Part shown: piece after piece, positions 8,421 to 15,845 of the stretch
Layout of the letters: every line of letters starts with the position of its first letter
Position numbering within the stretch: the stretch's first letter is position 1
Assembly (NCBI RefSeq): GCF_009363695.1
Contig: NZ_CP045403.1
Span: 414,001-478,000, forward strand
Length of the DNA: 64,000 nucleotides
Origin: Bacillus sp. THAF10
GTDB lineage: Bacteria; Bacillota; Bacilli; Bacillales; Bacillaceae_I
Reading direction: 5' to 3'
Program-made: the position numbers and the translations under genes
Notes under the pieces: generated by a model
What the model was told of the DNA's origin: nothing
Database searches by the model: none
Seen by the model: the letters and a program-made list of their open reading frames with translations, nothing else

Positions 8421-9179
8421 ATGAGCAAAGCAGTTTTATACATCGGACATGGCACCCGTTCAAAAAAAGGAGCAGAGGAAGCGAAGTCGTTTTTAGAGCA
8501 AGTGAAGCAGCGGGTGGATGTGCCTATTCAGGAAACGAGCTTTTTGGAATTATCCGAGCCGTTTATCCCGGAAGCCTTTGAACGCTGCGTGATGCAAGGT
8601 GCAACGGAAATCACCATCGTCCCGATCTTTCTTTTAACAGCAGGACATATGAAGGAGGATATTCCTGCGGCACTTGCCCCACTTCGTGAAAAATACCCCC
8701 AGGTGGAAGTGAGTATGACAGAAGCCTTTGGGGTGCAGGAGCGGATTGTGTCGGCGCTTGCGGAGCTTGTAAAAGATAGTACTGGTGGAATACAGAGCAC
8801 AGACTCTTTGCTGCTGGTTGGCAGAGGAAGCAGTGACATTTCCATCCACCAGGCGTTTGATGAGATTAGAGCAGGGTTGGTGCGAGAGTTTCATATCTCT
8901 CGAGTGGAGGTGTGCTATCTAGCAGCTACCACACCGTTATTCTCAGAAGGAATTCAGGAGATTAGTAAAGATGCAGAGGGTAGAGTAATTGTCGTGCCGT
9001 ATCTGTTGTTCGCTGGTTTGTTACTTAATGAAGTCAGTGCAGAGGTGCGAAAGCGCAGGCGAGACGGCCAGGATATTTTACTTGTGGAGCCCTTAAGTCG
9101 TCACAGGGTTATTCAGGACATCGTGGTGGAACATGCATCAGGAAGGGAGCTGGTTGGCAGTGCAGCCATTGATTATTGA
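8421..9179 (+). CDS. sirB: Sirohydrochlorin ferrochelatase
   Basis: 252 residues with the two-lobed CbiX/SirB chelatase fold. The metal-site histidine is in the N-terminal YIGHGTRSKKG motif, and a second half begins at LLVGRGSSD (about residue 133). The conserved segments PIFLLTAGHMKEDIP and VVPYLLFAGLLLNEV are also visible. It inserts iron into sirohydrochlorin to finish siroheme. It starts 5 bases after sumT and its end overlaps sirC. Cobalt chelation (CbiX) is a family alternative, but no cobalamin genes are nearby. Confidence 0.92.
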   Translation: MSKAVLYIGHGTRSKKGAEEAKSFLEQVKQRVDVPIQETSFLELSEPFIPEAFERCVMQGATEITIVPIFLLTAGHMKEDIPAALAPLREKYPQVEVSMTEAFGVQERIVSALAELVKDSTGGIQSTDSLLLVGRGSSDISIHQAFDEIRAGLVREFHISRVEVCYLAATTPLFSEGIQEISKDAEGRVIVVPYLLFAGLLLNEVSAEVRKRRRDGQDILLVEPLSRHRVIQDIVVEHASGRELVGSAAIDY

Positions 9180-9777
9180 TTTGAGTGGAAAAAAGGTCGT
9201 TATTGCAGGTGGTGGTCGCATTGCTGCACGAAAAGCAAAGGTGCTGGATGCTGAAGGTGCTGTGATTACCTTTGTTGCGCCAGAGTTTTCAGAGGAGGTG
9301 TGGGAGCTCGCGGCGTTAAGGGGATATGGTTTAGTGAAGCGCGGAGCAGAGGTGTCTGATTTTGAACATGCGTTCCTTGCCATCCTTGCAACAAATAGTC
9401 GCGAGGTAAATGCAGCCCTTGTCCGCTCACTTTCGCCAACACAGCTCGTGTGTGTGGTCGACGAATCAGGAGAGGGCAACGTCACCTTCCCAGCAACCGT
9501 CCGCCGCGGCCACCTACAAATCGCCGTCACCTCCAACGGCTCCAGCCCCAAATTAACCCGCAAGCTCAAAAAAGAACTAGAAGCACAATTTGATTCTACT
9601 TGGATTTCCTACACGGCCTTCCTTGCAGCGTACAGGGAGGTGGTCAAAAAGCTCCCTCTTAGTGAGGAAGAAAAAGGGGAGATCCTATGGGAAGTACTAG
9701 ATGAAAAATACAGAGTGGATGAGAGTGCCAGGGCAGAAAAATGGAAAGAGATCAGTAAAACAAAGGTTCCAATATAA
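9160..9777 (+). CDS. sirC: Precorrin-2 dehydrogenase
   Basis: About 205 residues. It oxidises precorrin-2 to sirohydrochlorin with NAD+, the middle step of siroheme synthesis. The Rossmann motif VVIAGGGRIAARKAKVL is at the N-terminus and VTSNGSSPKLTRKLKKELE follows in the C-terminal half, as in CysG/YlnF N-domains. Start choice: an AAGGGAG site at 9143-9149 fits GTG 9160 (10 bases) or TTG 9154; the earlier in-frame ATG 9133 has no site. The gene overlaps sirB by about 20 bases and is the last of the operon; a terminator follows. Confidence 0.92.
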   Translation: MQPLIIDLSGKKVVIAGGGRIAARKAKVLDAEGAVITFVAPEFSEEVWELAALRGYGLVKRGAEVSDFEHAFLAILATNSREVNAALVRSLSPTQLVCVVDESGEGNVTFPATVRRGHLQIAVTSNGSSPKLTRKLKKELEAQFDSTWISYTAFLAAYREVVKKLPLSEEEKGEILWEVLDEKYRVDESARAEKWKEISKTKVPI

Positions 9778-9779
9778 AC

Positions 9780-9820
9780 AAAACCCAGCCGTACTTGTCG
9801 GATTGTGCGGGTGGGTTTTT
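9780..9820 (+). terminator. Intrinsic terminator of the sulfate operon
   Basis: AAACCCA...CCG pairs with CGG...TGGGTTT and is followed by a T-run. It lies directly after the sirC stop codon. Confidence 0.8.
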
Positions 9821-9896
9821 GTGTGGATTTTATCCAATGCTTACCATAATGAGGTATAATACAGGTGTATCTTCATTGGATTGGAGGCGAAGTCAG

Positions 9897-10589
9897 TTGG
9901 GAATCTACATTTATCGTAAACTATCTGCCACTTATATTAGTATATTGGTAATATCAATGATACTTGGATTTGGGTCTATTCGTGATGTCCAGCCACATGC
10001 TTATTCACAATACTTTTTGGGTTGGACCATTTTTTTTGGAATGTATGTCGCTTTGTTTGTGATTGTTTATGGAAATCTTATCTCTGTTGGCATAGAATAC
10101 TTGTACTCAAAGCTGAACAAACCATTTCACATTTTTTATGTTCTTTTACATACTATTTTTGGTGCCTTGCCTGGTTTGTTCATAGAAGAGCCATTTATTC
10201 ATCTTCTTACTATCGGAGGAGCAGTTACTGCTACCATCTATGCGCTTGTTGATCGGTGGATGCTTATTAGAGTAGCGAAAAACAAATCGGCCTGGCCCGT
10301 TCACCTCTTAGCGCCAGCAATTTTTGTTGCACTCTTTGGGTTTGCCTTTCTTCAAAACGAACCACTCCCGCCATTTACAGCCGAGCAAGCGGTGGCTCGT
10401 GCAACCGAGGGAACTGGAACTGACATCGAAAAATTCCCAAAAGAAATCGGAATTAATGAAGAAGTCCATGATAACACCTTGATTACGAGGGAAACCTCGG
10501 CCACACCTTATGAGGCGAAAAGGATACCTTTCTTGTTACATTCAAACAAACCACCAAAACAGGAAAAACGGAAAGAACATCTTCTTTAA
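9897..10589 (+). CDS. Unknown multi-pass membrane protein, possible frameshift
   Basis: About 230 residues from TTG 9897, chosen because GGAGGCGAA at 9883-9891 is well placed; TATAAT at 9855-9860 is a plausible -10. At least five hydrophobic segments lie between residues 10 and 160, then an extracytoplasmic-looking tail after LQNEPLPPFTAEQAVARATE. In the current frame the last 20 residues are basic and low in pattern. The neighbouring frame from about 10520 to 10630 reads DTFLVTFKQTTKTGKTERTS and on to TYKVDRSTTV, which looks like a genuine beta-rich C-terminus. A single lost A in the GCGAAAAGG run near 10520 would explain this. I do not recognise the family. Confidence 0.6.
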   Translation: MGIYIYRKLSATYISILVISMILGFGSIRDVQPHAYSQYFLGWTIFFGMYVALFVIVYGNLISVGIEYLYSKLNKPFHIFYVLLHTIFGALPGLFIEEPFIHLLTIGGAVTATIYALVDRWMLIRVAKNKSAWPVHLLAPAIFVALFGFAFLQNEPLPPFTAEQAVARATEGTGTDIEKFPKEIGINEEVHDNTLITRETSATPYEAKRIPFLLHSNKPPKQEKRKEHLL

Positions 10590-10658
10590 CCTATAAAGTA
10601 GACAGAAGCACCACCGTGCTTGTTGGTAATCAATGAACTAGGAGAATCGTCCACCTAT

Positions 10659-10687
10659 TGACAATAATTACAACTCTCCTTTATAAT
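10659..10687 (+). promoter_or_regulatory. Sigma-A promoter of proS
   Basis: TTGACA at 10659-10664 and TATAAT at 10682-10687 with an ideal 17-bp spacer, just upstream of the T-box leader. Confidence 0.9.
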
Positions 10688-10693
10688 CTTTTC

Positions 10694-10928
10694 AAATATG
10701 ATAAGACGTTGATGAGGATTAGTAGAGTGAGTTCGACTAGAAAGAGAGGGCGCTGTGTGGTGAGAGGTGCCTATAGTTTGAGCATTTGAACCTGCCTCTT
10801 GAGTTCTGCATCGGAAATGGTGCAGCGGGTGGAGAGCCCCGTTACCAAACATTGAGAGTAAAGCCTTGCTTTGAATAAGGGTGGTACCGCCAGGAATGGT
10901 CCCTTATGTGAAGCGGGGCTTTTTTATA
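10694..10928 (+). promoter_or_regulatory. T-box leader of proS
   Basis: The T-box sequence AAGGGTGGTACCGC is at 10877-10890, preceded by a long stem I region beginning near GTTGATGAGGATTAGTAGAG and followed by AAGCGGGGCTTTTTT at 10911-10925. The arm AGCCCCGTT at 10835-10843 can pair with that GC-rich arm. In this class, uncharged tRNA binds the specifier codon and the T-box bulge and prevents termination. The likely specifier is CCT (proline) in GAACCTGCC near 10792, which agrees with proS downstream; the exact specifier loop was not folded. An unusual 330-base stretch with a repeat array separates the terminator from the start codon. Confidence 0.9.
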
Positions 10929-10945
10929 TGGTTGAAAATGGGTTT

Positions 10946-11106
10946 GGCACGAACTCGGGGTCTTTTGGCATGAATTTGCCTCGTTTTGGCACGAACTTGG
11001 GGTCTTTTCGCATGAACTTGCCTTGTTTTGGCACGAACTTGGGGTCTTTTCGCATGAACTTGCCTCGTTTTGGCACGAACTCGGGGCGTTTCGGCACGAA
11101 CTTTCC
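10946..11106. repeat. 21-bp tandem array in the proS leader
   Basis: Eight units start at 10946, 10967, 10988, 11009, 11030, 11051, 11072 and 11093, exactly 21 bases apart; the last is partial. Units alternate between a type beginning GGCACGAACTTGGGGTC and a type beginning CGCATGAACTTGCC, giving a 42-bp higher-order repeat. It lies between the T-box terminator and the proS ribosome binding site, so it is transcribed in the read-through mRNA. From 11107 to 11245 I see no further structure. Confidence 0.9.
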
Positions 11107-11260
11107 AAATTAACCTTTCAGCCACCTTGGATACATTCATTTTTGTTGTTCCAAAGGGAAACAGCAGCAAATTTTGATCAGTTAACACAAATTTTGCCTA
11201 CTTTTACTAGCAAACATCCTCAATAAATTACACATTTTTATAAAAAAGGAGCACACCACC

Positions 11261-12694
11261 ATGTCCAATAAAAAATTTGTAGAAAAAATTACTAGCATGG
11301 ACGAAGACTTTGCCCAGTGGTACACAGATGTGGTCACAAAAGCAGAGCTCGTCGACTATTCGAGCGTCAGAGGGAGCATGATTATTCGCCCATACGGCTA
11401 CGCACTGTGGGAAAACATCAAATCAGAACTGGATAAAAAAATCAAAGAAACTGGCCACGAAAATGTTTATATGCCACTTTTTATTCCAGAAAGCTTGCTT
11501 CAAAAAGAGAAGGACCATATCGAAGGTTTTGCTCCAGAAGTCGCCTGGGTCACACATGGTGGTGACGAAAAGCTGCAGGAACGTCTTGTTGTCCGCCCGA
11601 CCTCGGAAGTTCTTTTTGGCGAGCACTACAAAAACATCATCCATTCTTACCGAGACCTACCAAAGCTTTACAACCAGTGGGCGAATGTCGTGCGGTGGGA
11701 AAAAACAACCCGGCCTTTCCTCCGCACCCTAGAGTTTCTTTGGCAGGAAGGGCACACTTGTCACGAAACGGACGAACAAGCACACGAAGAAACTGTGAAA
11801 ATGCTAAATGTGTACGCGGACATCTGCGAAAACTATCTAGCCATTCCAGTCATAAAAGGGCAAAAAACCGAAAAAGAAAAGTTCGCTGGAGCAAAATATA
11901 CCTATACGATTGAGAGCCTGATGCATGACGGAAAAGCGCTGCAATCAGCGACCTCTCATCATCTTGGAGACGGATTCGCCAAAGCATTTGGCATCCAATT
12001 TTTAAACCGAGAAGGAAAACAAGAATACGTTCAGCAAACCTCATGGGGATTTACGACCCGTATTATTGGCGCCATGATTATGGTACATGGCGATGACAGA
12101 GGACTAGTTGTACCGCCAAGAATTGCTCCAACGCAGGTCATGATTGTACCAATTGCGCAGCATAAGGCTGGCGTGCTTGATTTTACCTATGAACTAAAAG
12201 AAAAGCTTTCCGCTGCCTTCCGTGTTGGCATTGATGCGAGCGACAAAAAGCCTGGCTGGAAATTTAACGAATACGAAATGAAGGGAATTCCACTACGCCT
12301 CGAAGCTGGGCCGCGCGACATCGAACAACAACAGGTGGTGTTGGTCCGTCGTGACACAGGGGAGAAGGTTATCACCCCACTAGAAGGATTGGAAGCAACC
12401 ATTCACGAGTTACTAGAAGACATCCAAACAAGTCTGCTGGAAAAAGCACGCGCACACCGCGAAACAAAAACAAGTACGGCAACTTCCTTTGAAGAGTTCA
12501 AGCATCAACTTGACAACAAAGCCGGCTTCATCAAAGCGATGTGGTGTGGCGAGCAAGCATGTGAAGAAAAAATAAAAGAAGAAACGAGCGCCACCTCGAG
12601 ATGCATGCCTTTTGAACAGGAAGAGGTAGGAAAAACTTGTGTATGCTGCGGAAAAAATGCCAAGCATATGGTATATTGGGCAAAAGCGTACTAA
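11261..12694 (+). CDS. proS: Prolyl-tRNA synthetase, archaeal/eukaryal type
   Basis: 477 residues, shorter than the roughly 565-residue bacterial ProRS with an editing insertion. It lacks that insertion and instead has a C-terminal extension with cysteines ([22 protein letters not shown]) and the terminal Tyr of the archaeal/eukaryal type. Class II motifs are visible: [31 protein letters not shown] (motif 2 region) and a C-terminal [16 protein letters not shown] anticodon domain. It charges tRNA-Pro. The B. cereus group carries such a second ProRS besides the standard one; a standard proS may exist elsewhere in this genome. The ribosome binding site AAAAAAGGAGCACACC fits ATG 11261. Confidence 0.93.
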   Translation: MSNKKFVEKITSMDEDFAQWYTDVVTKAELVDYSSVRGSMIIRPYGYALWENIKSELDKKIKETGHENVYMPLFIPESLLQKEKDHIEGFAPEVAWVTHGGDEKLQERLVVRPTSEVLFGEHYKNIIHSYRDLPKLYNQWANVVRWEKTTRPFLRTLEFLWQEGHTCHETDEQAHEETVKMLNVYADICENYLAIPVIKGQKTEKEKFAGAKYTYTIESLMHDGKALQSATSHHLGDGFAKAFGIQFLNREGKQEYVQQTSWGFTTRIIGAMIMVHGDDRGLVVPPRIAPTQVMIVPIAQHKAGVLDFTYELKEKLSAAFRVGIDASDKKPGWKFNEYEMKGIPLRLEAGPRDIEQQQVVLVRRDTGEKVITPLEGLEATIHELLEDIQTSLLEKARAHRETKTSTATSFEEFKHQLDNKAGFIKAMWCGEQACEEKIKEETSATSRCMPFEQEEVGKTCVCCGKNAKHMVYWAKAY

Positions 12695-12711
12695 TTAAAG
12701 GAGAGACAACT

Positions 12712-13875
12712 GTGCAGCTAGAACAATTTATCGACCGCCGAAAAACACATTCCGTCAAATGGTATATCGAGGATCAGGATATCATCCCACTTTGTATTGC
12801 TGATATGGATTTCCAGGTTTCAGATGAGATTGTTAATGCTATTAGCCAAAAAGCTACTCATGGGATTTATGGATATAGTACTTTTTGCGCGAGGTATTAC
12901 GATGCAGTAGAATACTGGTGGAAAACGCAGTACGATTGGGAGCTGAAGCAGGAGTGGATTTCGTTTAGTCCCGGAATTATTCCAGGGATGAATCTTTTGC
13001 TGAAAGCTCTCACCAAACCAGGAGATGCTGTTATCGTTCAGGACCCTGTGTACTATCCGTTTTTTTCTACTATTCAAACACAAGGTTGCACGATTTTACA
13101 CAATTTCCTCCTCTATTCGGAGGACGGCTATAAAATGGACTTTGAGGATTTTGAGGAGAAAGCAGCGCAGCCAAATACGAAGGTGTTTATCCTCTGTAGT
13201 CCCCACAATCCGGTCGGAAGAGTGTGGACGAGTGAGGAGCTTAGGAAAATTGGCGAGATTTGTGAAAAGCATGGAGTGATTGTCATCTCAGACGAAATGC
13301 ATGGCGATCTCACCTTTCCAGGGCACAAGCATATACCGTTTGCGAAGGTTCACCCTGACCATCTCGACTTTGCTATCACCTGCGCGGCACCAAGCAAAAC
13401 GTTCAATATTGCCGGCATGCAAAGCTCTATTTTTATCATTCCAAATAAAGAAATCAAAGAGAAATATGAAACACTGCTCATTGGATTTGGGCTAATGCGA
13501 CCCAATGCATTCGCGGTAGAAGGAACGATCGCCGCCTACTATAAAGGCTTGCCGTGGCTAGTGGAAGTGAAGAAGTACTTAAATGCTAACTTAGAGTATG
13601 TTTGCTCCTATTTGGAAGAGCATATTCCTAGCATAAAAGTAGTAAAACCAGAGGCTACTCATCTAATTTGGTTGGACTGTCGTGAACTAGAAATCCCACC
13701 AAACGAACTGCATGCCTTCTTTTTAGAAAAAGCGGGAGTCCGTCTGGATGAAGGAATGAAATTTGGTGGAGGCGGCCAGGGCTTTGAACGCATAAACATT
13801 GCCTGCCCACGCGAGGTGCTGACCGAAGCACTTCTTAGGATGAAAGCTGCTATTAAGGAGAGGGAGACCTGCTAA
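12712..13875 (+). CDS. patB: PatB/MalY-type aminotransferase (C-S lyase)
   Basis: 387 residues of fold-type I PLP enzyme. The N-terminal signature DRRKTHSVKWY and PLCIADMDFQV is typical of the MalY/PatB branch. The PLP lysine is K229 in APSKTFNIAGMQSS, and SPHNPVGRVWT is the family substrate-binding segment. Such enzymes cleave cystathionine or cysteine conjugates to thiol, pyruvate and ammonia. GTG 12712 is chosen over the upstream in-frame GTG at 12637 because AAAGGAGAG lies 7-8 bases before it. It follows proS after 17 bases and probably shares the T-box transcript; a sulfur amino acid role fits the nearby sulfate operon. Confidence 0.87.
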   Translation: MQLEQFIDRRKTHSVKWYIEDQDIIPLCIADMDFQVSDEIVNAISQKATHGIYGYSTFCARYYDAVEYWWKTQYDWELKQEWISFSPGIIPGMNLLLKALTKPGDAVIVQDPVYYPFFSTIQTQGCTILHNFLLYSEDGYKMDFEDFEEKAAQPNTKVFILCSPHNPVGRVWTSEELRKIGEICEKHGVIVISDEMHGDLTFPGHKHIPFAKVHPDHLDFAITCAAPSKTFNIAGMQSSIFIIPNKEIKEKYETLLIGFGLMRPNAFAVEGTIAAYYKGLPWLVEVKKYLNANLEYVCSYLEEHIPSIKVVKPEATHLIWLDCRELEIPPNELHAFFLEKAGVRLDEGMKFGGGGQGFERINIACPREVLTEALLRMKAAIKERETC

Positions 13876-13899
13876 CGTAAGTTTGTTAGCGGGTTTTTT
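13868..13899 (+). terminator. Intrinsic terminator overlapping the patB stop
   Basis: CCTGCTAAC / GTTAGCGGG stem followed by T6. The stop codon TAA lies inside the 5' arm. Confidence 0.88.
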
Positions 13900-14034
13900 C
13901 GTAGTGGAGGTGAGAATCTTCATTACCAACTCTAATTACCTAAATAGTGTGATAATATATATTTTGAGTCCTTAACCGCATACATATTGTCACCCGTCCC
14001 ACGAGTCAAAAGGATATAAAGGGGTTTAACCAAA

Positions 14035-15054
14035 GTGGAAACCGTAAAACTAGCAACGAAATTAGCTAACAAGGTAAATGAAATAGACTTTTCAGGTGTT
14101 GTACATGTGGTGAATACTACTGGGATAATCCATTCCAGTGCACATGGTTTCTCCAATCGGGCAGAGTCCATTCCAAATAAGATGAACACGCGATTTGGAA
14201 TTGCATCAGGCTGCAAGCTGTTTACAGCGATTGGTATATGCCAATTGGTGGAGAGTGGAAAGCTCTCGTTTCAATCAAAGTTGTGCAGTTTATTGGATTA
14301 TTCTTTTCCTCATTTCGATAAAGAAGTGACGATCCACCATCTGCTGACTCATACATCGGGTATACCTGATTATTTTGACGAAGATGTAATGGATGATTTT
14401 GAAGAGCTTTGGGTGCAGAATCCAATGTATCGCATGAGAGAGCTAGCGAATTTTCTCCCAATGTTCCAGAATGATAATATGAAATGCAAGCCAGGTGAAA
14501 AATTTCACTACAATAATGCCGGCTTTATTTTATTGGGTTTGATTATTGAAAAGGTAGCGGAAGTTACTTTTACCGATTATGTGGAGGAGCATATTTTTGG
14601 TCCTTCAAAAATGACTGAATCCGGTTACTTCTCTTTTGATCGGTTACCTGGTAGAACAGCATTAGGTTATATCGACTATCAAGATGGCTCCTGGAAGACC
14701 AACAGCTACTCTATCCCGATAAAGGGTGGAGCTGATGGTGGAGCCTATGTTACTGCAGGGGACATGGAGAAACTTTGGCGAGCATTATTTAACGGAAAGC
14801 TCATGAGTAAAGAAATGGTGGCTAATATGCTGACGCCGAAAATCCAATCCGAAAACGAGAAAGATTGGTATGGCTACGGGATTTGGATTGAAAAAGAGAG
14901 TGACAAAATAGTGAAATACCATGTCATGGGCTATGACCCCGGAGTAAGCTTCGCATCAGGTTACTATCCAGCTTCAGAAACCATTGTCGTGATCCCTTCT
15001 AATAAGGAAAGTGGTCCCCATAAGCTGATGTACTTGATAGAAGCATTTATTTAA
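14035..15054 (+). CDS. Beta-lactamase family serine hydrolase
   Basis: 339 residues. The SxxK nucleophile motif is S58-G-C-K61 (ASGCKLFTAIGICQLVE). The second motif is YNN at Y159 (FHYNNAGFILLGLIIE) and a third candidate is HVMGYDPG near residue 300. This is the class C beta-lactamase / D-aminopeptidase / esterase superfamily (COG1680); the substrate cannot be told. No signal peptide is seen, so it is probably cytosolic, which argues against a secreted beta-lactamase. The start is GTG 14035 with AAAGGGG about 11 bases before. Confidence 0.85.
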   Translation: METVKLATKLANKVNEIDFSGVVHVVNTTGIIHSSAHGFSNRAESIPNKMNTRFGIASGCKLFTAIGICQLVESGKLSFQSKLCSLLDYSFPHFDKEVTIHHLLTHTSGIPDYFDEDVMDDFEELWVQNPMYRMRELANFLPMFQNDNMKCKPGEKFHYNNAGFILLGLIIEKVAEVTFTDYVEEHIFGPSKMTESGYFSFDRLPGRTALGYIDYQDGSWKTNSYSIPIKGGADGGAYVTAGDMEKLWRALFNGKLMSKEMVANMLTPKIQSENEKDWYGYGIWIEKESDKIVKYHVMGYDPGVSFASGYYPASETIVVIPSNKESGPHKLMYLIEAFI

Positions 15055-15070
15055 ATAAGGAGTGAGGCAT

Positions 15071-15271
15071 ATCTGTTTGGTGCAGTTATGTCTTTCTTTG
15101 TTTAATTATCAAATTGGCGTATTGGTTGGTGGAATGCTTAGTGAAATGTGGGGAGTAAGGCCGTTGTACTTTCTGATAGGATTCATGATTTTTGGAGTCG
15201 CGATGGTGGGGTTGTTGCTTCCCTATTATAAGTTTATGGATGTAGAGATGGGGGAGAGGAGAGTTTCTTGA
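15071..15271 (+). pseudogene. Remnant of an MFS transporter C-terminus
   Basis: The frame to 15271 encodes NYQIGVLVGGMLSEMWGVRP and a further hydrophobic helix, which is characteristic of late helices of major facilitator proteins. Just upstream another frame encodes AYLFGAVMSFFV before a stop, so the remnant is also frameshifted. There is no N-terminal half anywhere nearby. I read this as a decayed transporter fragment rather than a 69-residue gene. Confidence 0.55.
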
Positions 15272-15296
15272 CCCCGCCCTTTGGTTTACTGGCGTA

Positions 15297-15333
15297 ACCC
15301 CAACCTAGGCGTTTGCATACACTATGTTGGGGT
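15297..15333 (+). promoter_or_regulatory. cwlJ upstream signals: hairpin over ribosome site, sigma-E-like -10
   Basis: ACCCCAAC at 15297-15304 pairs perfectly with GTTGGGGT at 15326-15333, and the latter contains the cwlJ ribosome binding site GGGGTGAG. In the loop lies CATACACT (15316-15323), close to the sporulation sigma-E/G -10 consensus CATACAnT; cwlJ is sigma-E-dependent in B. subtilis. If transcription starts from that -10 the hairpin would not form, so the hairpin would only silence read-through mRNA from upstream. Confidence 0.4.
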
Positions 15334-15340
15334 GAGAAAA

Positions 15341-15778
15341 ATGAGAGTAAAGCATACAGATTCAGATGTTGCGTTAATGGCAAGAATGATGCGAGCCGAA
15401 GCCGAGGGAGAAGGCAAGCAAGGCATGCTCTATGTGGGCAATGTCATTGTTAATAGAGCGGTTGCAGATTGTTTAGATTTTAAAAAAGTACGAACGATTC
15501 CACAGGTTATCTATCAAGTGCAGGGCGGAAACTATTCTTTCGAAGCGGTACAAAAGGGGAACCTTTTTTACAACAGAGCAAGATCGGTAGAAAAAAAGTT
15601 AGCAAAAAGAAACTTAACATCTTGGAGGGAACACCCAGCCAAATACGCCCTCTGGTATTTCAATCCATACGCACCATGCCCACCAACGTGGTACGACCAA
15701 CCCTTTGCGGGTCAATATAAAAATCACTGTTACTACGAACCAATAGCTGGCACCTGCGCAAGTGTGTATTCCGGTTAA
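15341..15778 (+). CDS. cwlJ: Spore cortex-lytic cell wall hydrolase CwlJ
   Basis: 145 residues, matching the 142-residue B. subtilis CwlJ. The catalytic-domain signature DVALMARMMRAEAEGEGKQG and MLYVGNVIVNR is at the N-terminus, with SLWYF-like ALWYFNPYAPCPPTWYDQPF near residue 108. It has the SleB/CwlJ hydrolase fold without a signal peptide, as expected for a protein deposited in the spore from the mother cell. It degrades cortex peptidoglycan on germination. ATG 15341 with GGGGTGAG 8 bases upstream is chosen over an earlier in-frame start. It fits with the germinant receptor genes at 24.8-28.5 kb. Confidence 0.93.
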   Translation: MRVKHTDSDVALMARMMRAEAEGEGKQGMLYVGNVIVNRAVADCLDFKKVRTIPQVIYQVQGGNYSFEAVQKGNLFYNRARSVEKKLAKRNLTSWREHPAKYALWYFNPYAPCPPTWYDQPFAGQYKNHCYYEPIAGTCASVYSG

Positions 15779-15784
15779 AAAACT

Positions 15785-15842
15785 GGGGGACGGTTCTCCT
15801 TGTTCTTTCGCAAAGCGATTGAACTGTTAGAACCGTCCCCTT
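15785..15842. repeat. GGGACGGTTCT-family inverted repeat, full copy
   Basis: GGGGGACGGTTCT and AGAACCGTCCCC form a 12-bp stem around a 31-base loop. It lies between the convergent cwlJ and XRE-TPR genes, 6 bases from one stop and 4 from the other, so it may serve both as terminator. It is one of at least ten related copies in the window. Confidence 0.85.
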
Positions 15843-15845
15843 GTT

